The notes: generated by a model from the sequence alone, not told the origin. 64,000 nucleotides of DNA from Rhizobium sp. BK376 (GCF_004341625.1 NZ_SLZG01000002.1:124001-188000), one strand, 5' to 3'. Positions 27,802 to 36,784 are shown, counted from the first letter of the stretch. A program made the numbers and translations.

Positions 27802-29670
27802 ATGACACAGCCCGAATTCAAACTCGTAACACTTGGTCGGTTGCGGCTTGTCGATGGAGCCGGAAATACCGTTTCGTTCCCGGAAAAGGGGCTGCTCATT
27901 CTTGCGCATGCGTGCCTGAAGAATTGGGAGCGGAAATCGCGGACGGAAATCGCTCGCCAGTTTTGGGCGGATGTCGATCAGGCCCAGGCCTCTGCGAACT
28001 TAAGAAAAACCGTAAGCCGCATCAGCGACCGGCAGGCGCAGCTCGATTTCCGGCCTTTCGAATTTGACAGTCGCTCGGTCGCAGTTTCGCAGTCCGCGTT
28101 CCGGCACGATATAGACGAACTGACATCTGTAGAGGGTGTTTCGCCGCTCGATCACTTTCTCAAGTTGGCCGGGTTGCTTCAGGAAGAGTTTCTTTCAGAT
28201 GTCAGGGCTCACGATGAGACGCTGAACGGCTGGATCGAAGATCGCCGCAATGAATGTTTTGCCATGCTGCGCGAAGCCTTTCTGGGGGCTGCGGAAGCTG
28301 TTCCCGAGGCGCATAGGTCGGTTTTCAAGACGGTCGCCATGCGGCTTCTCGACCGGGATTCCGGAGACGAGACCGTTCGCGCGGCAATAACGTCGATCTA
28401 TGACTATCAAGGTTACGGGCAGGAGGAACGGGGTCTCGACGTCAGGGGATTGCAGGCTGGGCGCCGGCTTCCTGCCGAGGCTGCTGCAGCCGCAATTCAG
28501 CTCGAGGGCGAAACCAGGCGGCCCCCGAGGATGGTTCTCCTTCCGCCGAAAATCAGCGGCAACAGCGCCGACGCCTATGGTGCAGCGCTTGTGGAAGATG
28601 TGACGATCGGCCTGTGTGCGTTACGATCGGTTTCGGTGCTTGCGCCTTATACGGCCGCGCAGATTGCAGGCCGCGCGAACAAATCCCAAAGCTATGAGCG
28701 ACATAGCATCAGCTACGTGCTCGAGACGCGGATAACCGATGAGGCTCAGGGGCATACGCTTTTCGCCCAATTGATATTCTTCGGGAACGACGAAATCGTG
28801 TGGGCGGATCGTTTCAATATAGCCGAAGCGGGCCTCATCCACTCGCGCAGGGAACTTGCGGGCAAGATAGCGTCGGCGATTTCGAGACAGGTCGAGAGAA
28901 ATGAGCTGCAGCGTCTTTTCTTCGAAGAAAATGCTGCGGCCTACAAGCATTTCCTGATCGGGCAGCAGACGCTGACGTTCCTCGATCTGGCACGTGTTCG
29001 CCGAGCACGTGGGCATTTTCGCGAGGCCCTGAAGGAGCAGTCCAGCTTTGCGCCGGCCTTGAGCGGCCTAGCGCGGAGTTTCTTCTTCGAATGGCTTCTG
29101 ACTGCTCGTGGCGACAGCGAACTTCTGTCGCTGGCGGAACGGCATGCCAATGACGCCATCACCGCAAACTCCTCGTTGGCGCCGGGATATCGTGAACTCG
29201 GCGTGGTGAAGCTTTACCAGAGGCAATATGACGAGAGCATCGCGTTCCTCAGCACTGCGGAAAAGCTGAGCCCCAACCATGCCAATATTCTGGCGAGCCA
29301 TGCCGACACGCTGGTGCAGGCATCCCAACCGGGCGAGGGGCTGGAGAAGATCAAGGCGGCCCTGGATCTCAATCCGCTCGCGCCTGATGAATATTTCTGG
29401 ACTGCCGCCGGAGCGAGCTATTCGCTGGAAAAATACGAGGATGCGCTCGGCTATATCGACCAAATGAAAGATAAGCTTCCGGCAGACCGCCTTGCGGCGG
29501 CGAGCTGGGGCATGCTCGGCAACGCAAAAAAAGCAAAACAGTTTGTAGCGAGTACCTTCGAGGTTCATCCAGACTTTAGTTTGGAGAAATGGATGTCAAT
29601 TGTGCCGTTCAAAGAAGATTGGCAGAAGGCGCATTACCTCGAAGGCCTGAAAAGTGCGGGCTTCAAGTAA
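27802..29670 (+). CDS. SARP/BTAD-like transcriptional regulator with TPR domain
   Basis: 622 residues. The N-terminus (about 5-100, FKLVTLGRLRLVDGAGNTVS, then LLILAHACLKNWERKSRTEI) has the winged-helix plan of SARP-type regulators in which the first strand reads LGxLxL. A BTAD-like segment follows. The middle (about 230-370) resembles the integral domain seen in rhizobial cyclase/TPR regulators, and the C-terminal 250 residues are TPR repeats (for example RGHFREALKEQSSFAPALSG and LAPGYRELGVVKLYQRQY). The large TPR array suggests ligand or protein binding. The gene is followed after 26 bases by a small orphan gene with a perfect ribosome site, its probable target or partner. Confidence 0.72.
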   Translation: MTQPEFKLVTLGRLRLVDGAGNTVSFPEKGLLILAHACLKNWERKSRTEIARQFWADVDQAQASANLRKTVSRISDRQAQLDFRPFEFDSRSVAVSQSAFRHDIDELTSVEGVSPLDHFLKLAGLLQEEFLSDVRAHDETLNGWIEDRRNECFAMLREAFLGAAEAVPEAHRSVFKTVAMRLLDRDSGDETVRAAITSIYDYQGYGQEERGLDVRGLQAGRRLPAEAAAAAIQLEGETRRPPRMVLLPPKISGNSADAYGAALVEDVTIGLCALRSVSVLAPYTAAQIAGRANKSQSYERHSISYVLETRITDEAQGHTLFAQLIFFGNDEIVWADRFNIAEAGLIHSRRELAGKIASAISRQVERNELQRLFFEENAAAYKHFLIGQQTLTFLDLARVRRARGHFREALKEQSSFAPALSGLARSFFFEWLLTARGDSELLSLAERHANDAITANSSLAPGYRELGVVKLYQRQYDESIAFLSTAEKLSPNHANILASHADTLVQASQPGEGLEKIKAALDLNPLAPDEYFWTAAGASYSLEKYEDALGYIDQMKDKLPADRLAAASWGMLGNAKKAKQFVASTFEVHPDFSLEKWMSIVPFKEDWQKAHYLEGLKSAGFK

Positions 29671-29696
29671 ATCCAGTTAAATCAAAGGAGATAATC

Positions 29697-29915
29697 ATGG
29701 CGAATGTTGTAGTATTCGGAATTGAAGGCGAAAGCGACCTCTGGATCGCTGATTTGGGTGCTGGCACGGTGTCGAAAATCGGCAAGCCCACGCAGGGCGA
29801 GCTGGCGACCGTCGACAAGCTGCGCGCGGCAGGAACCACCATCGTGAAGGGCGTCAACCTAGCGGTTACCGCACAGTCCAGCGCTTCCGTCGCCGGCGGT
29901 TTCATGGACGGCTGA
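29697..29915 (+). CDS. 72-residue orphan protein downstream of SARP-like regulator
   Basis: Start at 29697 behind AAAGGAG with six-base spacing, the best ribosome site in the area. Sequence begins MANVVVFGIEGESDLWIADL and is Gly/Ala/Ser-rich, ending SSASVAGGFMDG. No transmembrane helix and no signal peptide. No family was recognised. It is not an in-frame extension of the upstream gene, whose stop is at 29670. The distance and strong ribosome site suggest it is made in larger amount than the regulator. Function unknown. Confidence 0.72.
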   Translation: MANVVVFGIEGESDLWIADLGAGTVSKIGKPTQGELATVDKLRAAGTTIVKGVNLAVTAQSSASVAGGFMDG

Positions 29916-29974
29916 TCGAGCCGCATCAGATGCCAAGATTGATGGCGAGACAGTCTCGCCATCAGTTCACTCTA

Positions 29975-30181
29975 TCAGTTTGGGATGTGGTCGTTCTGCG
30001 GAACGAGAGCAATGTCCGGCCTGGCCTGCTCGCCGATTTCGTCCAACAGGGCGACCAGGGCTATGTTCAGGGATTCAGCGACTTTCTCGAAGCCGATCTC
30101 TTCGGCACTATCGCGGGCAGAGGCTACAAGTCTAGCAAGAGCAGCAAGTTCCTGTTCTCGTTCATTGGGATGCGACGTCAT
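29975..30181 (-). CDS. Small helical hypothetical protein
   Basis: 68 residues, predicted all-helical and acidic: LAALARLVASARDSAEEIGF and VAESLNIALVALLDEIGEQA form two amphipathic helices. The pattern (heptad-like Ala/Leu spacing) resembles short coiled-coil or helix-hairpin proteins of rhizobia. GTG at 30196 (adding five residues) is an alternative start. Convergent with the gene at 29697. Function unknown. Confidence 0.6.
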   Translation of the reverse strand: MTSHPNEREQELAALARLVASARDSAEEIGFEKVAESLNIALVALLDEIGEQARPDIALVPQNDHIPN

Positions 30182-30196
30182 CTCGGGTATTTTCAC

Positions 30197-30525
30197 TCAC
30201 AATTAGCAAATCAATTCTTTCACTATAGCTGCCTCTGTCTCTTCTGTGCGTAACATCGGCGTTACACCTCCCGTTATTATTGGTGTTAGCGCTATCCAGG
30301 GACAGGTTCTTTGTAACGGTCAGTTGCCCGGACTGCCGTGAAAGTGCGTCGTGACGGCCAACTCTTGCGCGCAAGGGCAATCCTTTCTATATCCGTCAGG
30401 AAATAGTCCGGCGGCTGGTCATCTCCCGGCGGCTGGCAGCATGAAATCCGCCGCATTTGCATGACACTCGACGGATCGACATTATCAATTGAACACTGTG
30501 ACGAAAGCATCGACGGTAGGTAGCC
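30197..30525. other. Gap before mnmA
   Basis: 329 bases with no gene I can support. An antisense frame at 30292-30510 exists but has no ribosome site or recognised motif. The mnmA promoter is presumably here. Confidence 0.4.
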
Positions 30526-31725
30526 GTGAACACGCTCGATTTTGACAAGAAGCCGGAAGATACCCGCGTCGTGGTCGCCATGTCGGGAGGCGTCGATTCA
30601 TCCGTCGTTGCCGGTATTCTGAAACGGCAAGGCTATGACGTGCTCGGCATCACGCTGCAGCTCTATGATCACGGGGCGGCCGTCCATCGCGCCGGCTCCT
30701 GCTGCGCGGGCCAGGACATAGACGATGCGCGCCGCGTTTGCGAGACGCTCGGCATTCCGCATTATGTGCTCGATTACGAGAAGCGTTTCCGCGACACCGT
30801 CATCAATCCCTTCATGGAAAGCTATGTTGCTGGCGAGACGCCGATCCCGTGCGTGTCCTGCAATCAGACCGTAAAATTTGCCGATCTGCTGGCGACGGCG
30901 AAGGAACTCGGCGCCGATGCCTTGGCAACCGGCCATTACATCCGGTCGCGCCCCAATCCTTCGTCCGACAATCCCGGTCGTCGTGCACTCTATCGCCCGG
31001 CCGATGCCGATCGCGACCAGAGCTATTTTCTCTTCGCAACGACGCAGGAGCAGATCGACTATCTACGTTTCCCGCTCGGCGGACTGCCCAAGTCTGAGAC
31101 ACGCAAGCTGGCCGAAGAGATGGGCCTCGTCGTTGCCAAGAAGGCGGACAGCCAGGACATTTGCTTTGTGCCGCAGGGCAAATATTCCGACATCATCACC
31201 AAGCTGAAGCCGAATGCGGCGCTCGCCGGCGAGATCGTTCATCTCGATGGCCGCGTGCTCGGAAGCCACGAGGGCATATTGCACTACACGATCGGCCAAC
31301 GTCGCGGTATCGGCATCGCAACCGGCGAGCCGCTCTATGTGGTCTATCTCGACGCCCGTTCGCGCCGCGTCATCGTCGGGCCGAAAGAGGCGCTGGAGAC
31401 CCACCGTGTCTATCTGCGCGATGTGAATTGGCTGGGCGACGAGCCGCTCTCGGTCGCTGCTTCGGGTGAGGGGTTCGCCTGCTATGCCAAGGTGCGCTCG
31501 ACCCGCGCGCCTGCGCCTGCCGTTCTGCATGCCGACGAGACTGGCGTCTATGTCGACCTGACGGTCGGCGAGGCCGGTGTGGCGCCCGGACAAGCCTGCG
31601 CGCTTTATTCCGCGCCCGGTGACGATGCCCGTGTCTACGGCGGCGGCTTCATCGAGCGTTCGGAGCGCGAACCTGCGGCCGAAGCTTCGCTCAAGGCCCT
31701 CCTTTGCCAGCCGGTTGCTGCATAA
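30526..31725 (+). CDS. mnmA: tRNA-specific 2-thiouridylase MnmA
   Basis: 399 residues. Inserts sulfur at C2 of wobble U34 in tRNA-Glu, -Gln and -Lys. PP-loop [14 protein letters not shown] near residue 25. The catalytic Cys pair lies in [14 protein letters not shown] and [23 protein letters not shown] and [13 protein letters not shown] are family signatures. A short extended N-terminus (about 13 residues) precedes the PP-loop domain. Followed by a terminator and a tRNA gene. Confidence 0.97.
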   Translation: MNTLDFDKKPEDTRVVVAMSGGVDSSVVAGILKRQGYDVLGITLQLYDHGAAVHRAGSCCAGQDIDDARRVCETLGIPHYVLDYEKRFRDTVINPFMESYVAGETPIPCVSCNQTVKFADLLATAKELGADALATGHYIRSRPNPSSDNPGRRALYRPADADRDQSYFLFATTQEQIDYLRFPLGGLPKSETRKLAEEMGLVVAKKADSQDICFVPQGKYSDIITKLKPNAALAGEIVHLDGRVLGSHEGILHYTIGQRRGIGIATGEPLYVVYLDARSRRVIVGPKEALETHRVYLRDVNWLGDEPLSVAASGEGFACYAKVRSTRAPAPAVLHADETGVYVDLTVGEAGVAPGQACALYSAPGDDARVYGGGFIERSEREPAAEASLKALLCQPVAA

Positions 31726-31736
31726 AATTCTTTGGA

Positions 31737-31764
31737 AAAGGCCGGGCTTTAACGCGGCCTTTTT
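31737..31764 (+). terminator. Rho-independent terminator after mnmA
   Basis: AAAGGCCG (31737-31744) pairs with CGGCCTTT (31755-31762), with the T-run overlapping the 3' arm. Confidence 0.8.
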
Positions 31765-31855
31765 CTCTATGACATGCTTGACACAAAGGCGAGACGCCCT
31801 TTATAAGCCGCTCATTCGACGGGCCGGGCGCTTTGCAAACGGCATTGTTGTTCAT

Positions 31856-31932
31856 GGCTGGGTAGCTCAGTTGGTGAGAGCGCAGGATTCATAACCCTGA
31901 GGTCGGCGGTTCAATTCCGCCCCCCGCTACCA
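31856..31932 (+). tRNA. tRNA with CAT anticodon (elongator Met or Ile2), CCA encoded
   Basis: 77-base cloverleaf. D-arm GCTC/GAGC, anticodon loop TTCATAA (anticodon 31890-31892), T-arm GGCGG/CCGCC with loop TTCAATT, and an encoded CCA end. The acceptor stem has a G1-T72 wobble and a T4-C69 mismatch, and the anticodon stem has an A31-C39 mismatch. CAT can be Met, or Ile2 after TilS modification; sequence alone does not decide between them. It follows the mnmA terminator by about 90 bases. Confidence 0.88.
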
Positions 31933-32048
31933 TTCAAGCTTAAAATTGTTGAATGAATTCCAGGCCTTGCGAGCGCAAGGCTTGTGGTCTCTGTTTTGCG
32001 CCGTCCTTAGGCTACGGGTTGGCCACATTCGCTGTGTAGTTTGAAACC

Positions 32049-32201
32049 ATGCGCCTCCAGATTTATATCATCGTGGTTCTCCTCAGCGCCATAATGTGGG
32101 TCCTGTCTTTTCATGCCACGCGGGACGGGTATCGCCATGCCTGGCGCGCCGGATTGATGCCGGATCTGCATATCAAGCATCATATCCATCGCGTGCTTTG
32201 A
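32049..32201 (+). CDS. Small single-pass membrane protein, 50 residues
   Basis: Begins MRLQIYIIVVLLSAIMWVLS, a clear membrane helix, followed by a His/Arg-rich tail (FHATRDGYRHAWRAG, HIKHHIHRVL). No strong Shine-Dalgarno. The composition of the tail (HIKHHIHR) is unusual. No family recognised. A minus-strand frame across the same place looks like a shadow. Confidence 0.4.
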   Translation: MRLQIYIIVVLLSAIMWVLSFHATRDGYRHAWRAGLMPDLHIKHHIHRVL

Positions 32202-32614
32202 CCCACCCCTAGTCCGGTAGCAGCATCGTGATTCAACGATCCTAAAAAGAGCTGCCAAGACATTTGCAAAATAATCGATAGCAGGCTACCATTCGCACAA
32301 CTACTGAATGTGAGGAATGGGGTAACACACATACGCCCGCCCGTATGGCAATGACGATGCTCGTGGCTAAGAACCTCCGTCCCATTCCCTGCGTCGTCAG
32401 GAACATAGCGGACAAGCACGTAAGGCGGACGAAATTTTACCAATCTATTGGTTCAGCTGGGCCTGCTGAATAGCCCCGCGGCTTTCCGCCAATCCGCATC
32501 AGCCTTCAATAATCTTGGAAGCAAAAATAAGGTTGCCAAAACGGCGACCGGAAAAGCCGCGACGAAGATGACGGCGTCGCGGCCAAATAATAATAGAAAT
32601 AACCCGAACCGCTA
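32202..32614. other. Gap holding a possible gene remnant
   Basis: 413 bases with no intact gene. The part nearest the DUF992 gene has an open stretch resembling a membrane protein (see the separate entry at 32453); the rest shows nothing. Confidence 0.4.
32453..32614 (-). pseudogene. Possible remnant of a small membrane protein
   Basis: In the same frame directly after the tandem stops of the DUF992 gene, 53 sense codons precede TGA. They read as a membrane-protein C-terminus (FGLFLLLFGRDAVIFVAAFP, then VLATLFLLPRLLKADADWRK) without any start codon. Composition is typical of a real product. It may be the end of a gene whose front is lost, or chance. Confidence 0.25.
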
Positions 32615-33136
32615 TCAGCCTTCCGGCGTCAGCGTCATCGAGGTGCCGGTTGCCGCGACATTGAGGCCGAGCTGACCGGTTACGCTGATGGTCTGAAGAT
32701 GGATCGAGCCCTCGGTTCCTCCGAAGAGGATGTTGGTGCCGACGCCGGCTGCAACGGTGGCCTCAGCGGTAGCGCCCTGATAGAGGCCGGCCAGCGAGCC
32801 ATGGTGATAGCCCGATGTCGGCGCGAACACAGCCCAGATCAACCGTCCGCGCGTCGTGAAGCCGAGGTCGACGCCGAATTTACGAATGCTTCCGGAATAA
32901 TGATCGACACGGTCACCTCCGAAGCTCGAATGAAATGTGCAGTCGACGGTTTTCGAGGAACCGAGAAGGTAGCCCACGCCGGGGCCGATCAAGCAGTCGA
33001 GGTATCCGATCTTTACGCCGCCCTGGACATCCGTTTGTTGTGGGCGCGTCGTCACCAGGTCTGCAGAATTTGCGCTCGAGATGCAAACCTGCGTTAGGGC
33101 TGCCGCGCCAAGCAATACTGCAATGGTCTTTTTCAT
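32615..33136 (-). CDS. DUF992 family secreted protein
   Basis: 173 residues. Signal peptide about 1-24 (LLGAAALTQVCISSANSADL). The core IGYLDCLIGPGVGYLLGSSK, then VDCTFHSSFGGDRVDHYSGS, is the DUF992 signature with a conserved Cys pair. The C-terminus is small-residue rich (TGQLGLNVAATGTSMTLTP), typical of a periplasmic or outer membrane-exposed barrel-like fold. Start at 33136 behind AAGGAG; the frame remains open upstream but has no site. Divergent from the cyclase gene at 33395. No function is established for the family. Confidence 0.85.
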   Translation of the reverse strand: MKKTIAVLLGAAALTQVCISSANSADLVTTRPQQTDVQGGVKIGYLDCLIGPGVGYLLGSSKTVDCTFHSSFGGDRVDHYSGSIRKFGVDLGFTTRGRLIWAVFAPTSGYHHGSLAGLYQGATAEATVAAGVGTNILFGGTEGSIHLQTISVTGQLGLNVAATGTSMTLTPEG

Positions 33137-33394
33137 CGGGTTCTCCTTTAAATATGACATGTCGGATATAGAGTTCGCCTGCGGTTTACCAAGGCCATGT
33201 CTGAAGAATGCCTTAACGGAAGGTTGGGCGACGATGGGGCAATGCAAATCGAACTGTTGACCCCGCCATCCATCATCGGCATCTGTGGCGGAATTCTGAA
33301 TGCAGATTTCACCACTTATCAAAGCCGGGCCAATCCCCCACATTACGCAGCAGCCACCCAATCCTATTGTCTGGACGAGAATACGGAGTGCATC

Positions 33395-34639
33395 ATGGAA
33401 CCTCTCAACGACAATACCGCTCGAGCGGCTGCCGCAGAGGACGGCGTGTGGCCGGCTCAGCGGCACAGCATTCTCGACTGGTTGATCACGGACACGCGCA
33501 ACGAGCGTTTCATCGACAATATCTTCGTGGAGATGTGCCGGCGGCTTTCTGAGGCCGGGGTCCCGGTCGCGCGGGCGACGCTGCATTTCAGAACGCATCA
33601 TCCGCAGTGGCTCGGCGCACGCATCCTATGGCGCACCGGTTTGACGGAGGCGAAGATAACGACGTTCGGATACGGCGTCGAAACCACTCCGCAATTTCAG
33701 AACAGTCCGGTCAACGTAATCTATAGTGGATCGGAAGAGGTGCGTCAGCGTCTCGAAGGTCTCCCAAAAGATGCTGAGGTGAATTCGCTTTATCTGGAAC
33801 TCAGCGAAGATGGCCTCACCGACTATGTCGCCTGGCCGATCCATCACACGTTCGGCAAGCGTCACGTGGTGACTTTTTCGAGCGACAGGCCCGGTGGCTT
33901 TGCGGAGAAGGATATCGCTTTCCTCAGGGATCTGCTGCCTGCCCTGACGCTAGTCAGCGAGATCAGGCTGAAGAATGTGATGGCGCGGACGCTATTGCAG
34001 ACATATGTCGGGCCGCATGCCAGCGAACAGATCTTGGCGGGTGCTACGACACGCGGCAGCGGCGTGACGGTTGGTGCAGCGATCATGATATGTGATCTGC
34101 GCGATTTCACGTCCATTTCCGATCTCTGGCCGCGCGACGATGTGATCGAACTGCTCAACGCCTATTTCGACGCCATCTGTGACCCGATCCAAAGGCATGG
34201 CGGCGAGATATTGAAGTTCATGGGTGATGGCCTCTTGGCTATTTTTCCGCTCAGCAAGCCGACGGCCTGTGCCGATCTCCTGCAGTCCATCCGAGAAGGT
34301 CAGGCGGCGATGGCCGCTCTCAACGCTCAGAATGCCGGCAAGGGGCGTCCGGTGTTGAACTATGGCGTTGGCGTCCATGTCGGAGACGTGATGTACGGCA
34401 ATATCGGCTCGAGCAAGCGGCTGGATTTCACCGTCATCGGTCCGGCCGTTAATGTCGCTTCGAGGCTGGAGACGCTGACGAAGGATATCAAGCGGCCGGT
34501 TTTGCTCTCAAAGGCTTTCACCGAAATGGCAAAATGCGAGTCGGAGCTGGAAAGCCTCGGTTCCTTCCCGCTTCGGGGATTGGGCGAGCCCGTGGATATC
34601 TTTGCCTTGCCGGCGGAAGATGCAACCCAGGCTGGATGA
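33395..34639 (+). CDS. Class III adenylate/guanylate cyclase
   Basis: 414 residues. C-terminal cyclase catalytic domain (about 215-400): metal-binding Asp in MICDLRDFTSISDL and MGDGLLAIFP, the transition-state Asn/Arg in IGPAVNVASRLE. The N-terminal 200 residues look like a regulatory domain of the type seen in many rhizobial cyclases (HSILDWLITDTRNERFIDNI). Likely cytosolic; no transmembrane helix. Start at 33395 with GGAG at 6 bases, rather than the in-frame 33197. Rhizobia have many such cyclases; the signal sensed is unknown. Confidence 0.88.
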   Translation: MEPLNDNTARAAAAEDGVWPAQRHSILDWLITDTRNERFIDNIFVEMCRRLSEAGVPVARATLHFRTHHPQWLGARILWRTGLTEAKITTFGYGVETTPQFQNSPVNVIYSGSEEVRQRLEGLPKDAEVNSLYLELSEDGLTDYVAWPIHHTFGKRHVVTFSSDRPGGFAEKDIAFLRDLLPALTLVSEIRLKNVMARTLLQTYVGPHASEQILAGATTRGSGVTVGAAIMICDLRDFTSISDLWPRDDVIELLNAYFDAICDPIQRHGGEILKFMGDGLLAIFPLSKPTACADLLQSIREGQAAMAALNAQNAGKGRPVLNYGVGVHVGDVMYGNIGSSKRLDFTVIGPAVNVASRLETLTKDIKRPVLLSKAFTEMAKCESELESLGSFPLRGLGEPVDIFALPAEDATQAG

Positions 34640-34646
34640 GCGCCAA

Positions 34647-35348
34647 TTACCCCGGAAGTAATTGCTTCTCATTCGCTGCCGCTGTTTTGTCCGATGACCT
34701 TGTATAGGCGCGCAGGAAGGTTTGCACGGCCTTGCGAGCCGCGGTTTGGATCTGCTCGTCGCTCGGCGTTTCGCCGAAGAGGAGCATCATCTGCAGATCG
34801 GCATTGACGAGTGCGAGGAATTGTCGTGCCGCAAGATCGAAATCATCGATATCAAGATTGGCCTGCCGCGAAAGGCGCGACAGGAGTGCGGCAAGCGCCG
34901 CATCGATCCGACCTGGACCCTGCTTACGCCAGGCCTCGAAGAGGTGCGGATAGCGCTCGCCTTCCGTCTGAACCAGGCGGCGGAGGAATTTTCCATCATG
35001 ATTGCAGGAGCAGTTGCACATAAGTCCGGCGGCAAAGGCTGTCAGTTCGTTTTCGAGATCGTCCGCATTGCTGGGGAATGTTGCCAGGACAGAGAAGAGC
35101 GCGGCGTTGGCGCGGTCCATGACGTCCTGCACGACCGCCATGAAGAGCGTCTCTTTCTCGCGGTAGTGATTGTAGATCGTCTGTCGGGAAACGCAGGCCT
35201 CCATCGCGATCTCGTCAATGCTCGCTCCGGAGAAACCCTCCCGGCAGAAGACGTCAGCGGCCGCATCCAAAATGGAGACGCGCTTGGCGAACTGGCCTCG
35301 CTGGGTATGCCCGCTTGCCTTTCGTGCCGAGGGAATTCGATCTTTCAT
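34647..35348 (-). CDS. TetR-family transcriptional regulator
   Basis: 233 residues. N-terminal HTH (about 27-75): ILDAAADVFCREGFSGASID, EIAMEACVSRQTIYNHYREK. The C-terminal domain resembles TetR_C-type ligand domains; a Cys pair (LMCNCSCNHDGK) stands out. Divergent from the MFS gene, with a perfect palindrome in the shared gap, so it likely represses the pump and itself. Confidence 0.9.
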   Translation of the reverse strand: MKDRIPSARKASGHTQRGQFAKRVSILDAAADVFCREGFSGASIDEIAMEACVSRQTIYNHYREKETLFMAVVQDVMDRANAALFSVLATFPSNADDLENELTAFAAGLMCNCSCNHDGKFLRRLVQTEGERYPHLFEAWRKQGPGRIDAALAALLSRLSRQANLDIDDFDLAARQFLALVNADLQMMLLFGETPSDEQIQTAARKAVQTFLRAYTRSSDKTAAANEKQLLPG

Positions 35349-35367
35349 AAGCGGAAGATAAGACGTG

Positions 35368-35396
35368 TTGACGTTTTAGACAATAGTGTCTAATTT
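35368..35396 (+). promoter_or_regulatory. Promoter for the MFS pump overlapping a perfect palindrome (TetR operator)
   Basis: -35 TTGACG (35368-35373), 17-base spacer, -10 TAATTT (35391-35396). The palindrome TTAGACA-ATAG-TGTCTAA (35376-35393) fills the spacer and reaches the -10. A TetR dimer bound here would block the promoter. Confidence 0.6.
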
Positions 35397-35543
35397 TACA
35401 CCTGTGTCCAAGTTTATGGACGAAGAGTACCAACGGGATGCGTGGTTCTCCCAAGTCATCGCATTTGCCCGACCAATCCATTGAAACTCCGCCAAAAGCG
35501 ATGCGACGCGCTAAGCGTTGCGCCTTCTTGAAAGATCATCATC

Positions 35544-36764
35544 ATGACGACATCCTTCTTTCGCATGGCGCTCATCCTCGGTCTGCTATCGGCCATCGGT
35601 CCCTTTGCAATCGATATGTATCTTCCGGCGTTGCCGTCGATCGGCAAGGACTTGCACGCCGAGACCAGTGTCGTGCAGCTTAGCCTCCTGTTTTTCTTCA
35701 TCCCATTTGCGGTTGCGCAGCTTCTCTATGGTCCCATCTCGGACATGTGGGGACGCAAGCTGCCGCTTTACATGGGTATCGGCCTGTTTGCCGTCGCCAG
35801 CGTCGGTTGCGCGCTCGCCGACAATATCGAAACGCTGATCGCGTTCCGTTTCGTTCAAGGCATCGGCGGAGCCGCCGGCATGGTTGTTCCGCGCGCGGTC
35901 GTGCGCGATATGCACACGGGCGTTCAGGCCGCCAAGCTCATGTCACTGCTGATGCTGGTTTTCAGCATCTCGCCGATCCTCGCGCCGCTGACCGGCAGCG
36001 CCGTCATCAGCTTCTATGGCTGGCGTGGTGTGTTCTGGGCAGTGACGATCGCCGCCGCCATCGGGCTAGTTCTCCTCTCGACCCAGCTTGAGGAGACGCG
36101 GACGAAGGCCGATCGCCATGGAAGCAATCTCGGCAGCGCCATGAGGGCCTATGGAATGCTGTTGAAGGACGGTCATTTCCTCGCGATGACATTCATCGGC
36201 GGCTTCGGGCTTTCCGGATTTCTGGTCTATCTGGCGAATTCGTCCTTCGTGCTGATCGAGCATTACGGCCTGACGCCGACGGAATACAGCTTCGCGTTCT
36301 CGATCAATGCCGTATCCTTCTTCGCTGTCTCGCAGCTGACCGGCTGGCTTGGCCACAGGTTCGGCCTCGTCCGCGTCATGCGGATCGCGGTGATCGCTTT
36401 CGCCGTTGCGATGGTGGCACTGGTCATCGTGATGAGCGCAGGGCTCAATCAGTTGCCTGTCATGGCCGCCTTCCTGTTCGTCGGCTTCGGCTGCCTCGGG
36501 TTGGTTATCCCGACGACCGGCGTGCTTGCGCTGGAGGATCACGGCGCGATTGCCGGCACGGCGTCGGCATTGATGGGAACGCTGCAATTCGTGGCGGCCG
36601 CCGTCGCGATGACTATCTCCGGCCTCTTTTTCGATGGGACGGCACTACCGATGGTGATCGGCATCGCACTCTGCGCGCTGATTGCCTTCGGGCTGGCGCA
36701 GGCAACGTCAAGTCGGCGGCACGCTGCTATCAACATCGAGGCCGAAGCCCCGGCTGCGGAGTAG
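35544..36764 (+). CDS. Bcr/CflA-type MFS multidrug efflux transporter
   Basis: 406 residues with twelve predicted membrane helices. N-terminal GLLSAIGPFAIDMYLPALPS, with the MFS loop GPISDMWGRKLPLYMG, is the Bcr/CflA signature, as are FRFVQGIGGAAGMVVPRAVVRD and SPILAPLTGS. Proton-drug antiporter; bicyclomycin, chloramphenicol or sulfonamides are typical for the family but the substrate is not readable. Start at 35544 is followed by a normal helix. Under likely control of the divergent TetR. A terminator follows the gene. Confidence 0.93.
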   Translation: MTTSFFRMALILGLLSAIGPFAIDMYLPALPSIGKDLHAETSVVQLSLLFFFIPFAVAQLLYGPISDMWGRKLPLYMGIGLFAVASVGCALADNIETLIAFRFVQGIGGAAGMVVPRAVVRDMHTGVQAAKLMSLLMLVFSISPILAPLTGSAVISFYGWRGVFWAVTIAAAIGLVLLSTQLEETRTKADRHGSNLGSAMRAYGMLLKDGHFLAMTFIGGFGLSGFLVYLANSSFVLIEHYGLTPTEYSFAFSINAVSFFAVSQLTGWLGHRFGLVRVMRIAVIAFAVAMVALVIVMSAGLNQLPVMAAFLFVGFGCLGLVIPTTGVLALEDHGAIAGTASALMGTLQFVAAAVAMTISGLFFDGTALPMVIGIALCALIAFGLAQATSSRRHAAINIEAEAPAAE

Positions 36765-36784
36765 GTTTTGCTGCCCCGACTATG

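Noticed and set aside
30292..30510. Minus-strand 72-codon frame before mnmA
   Set aside because: No Shine-Dalgarno, no recognised domain; the conserved mnmA promoter region is expected here.
31856..34639. Genomic island inserted at the tRNA gene
   Set aside because: No integrase and no repeated tRNA 3' end were found downstream.
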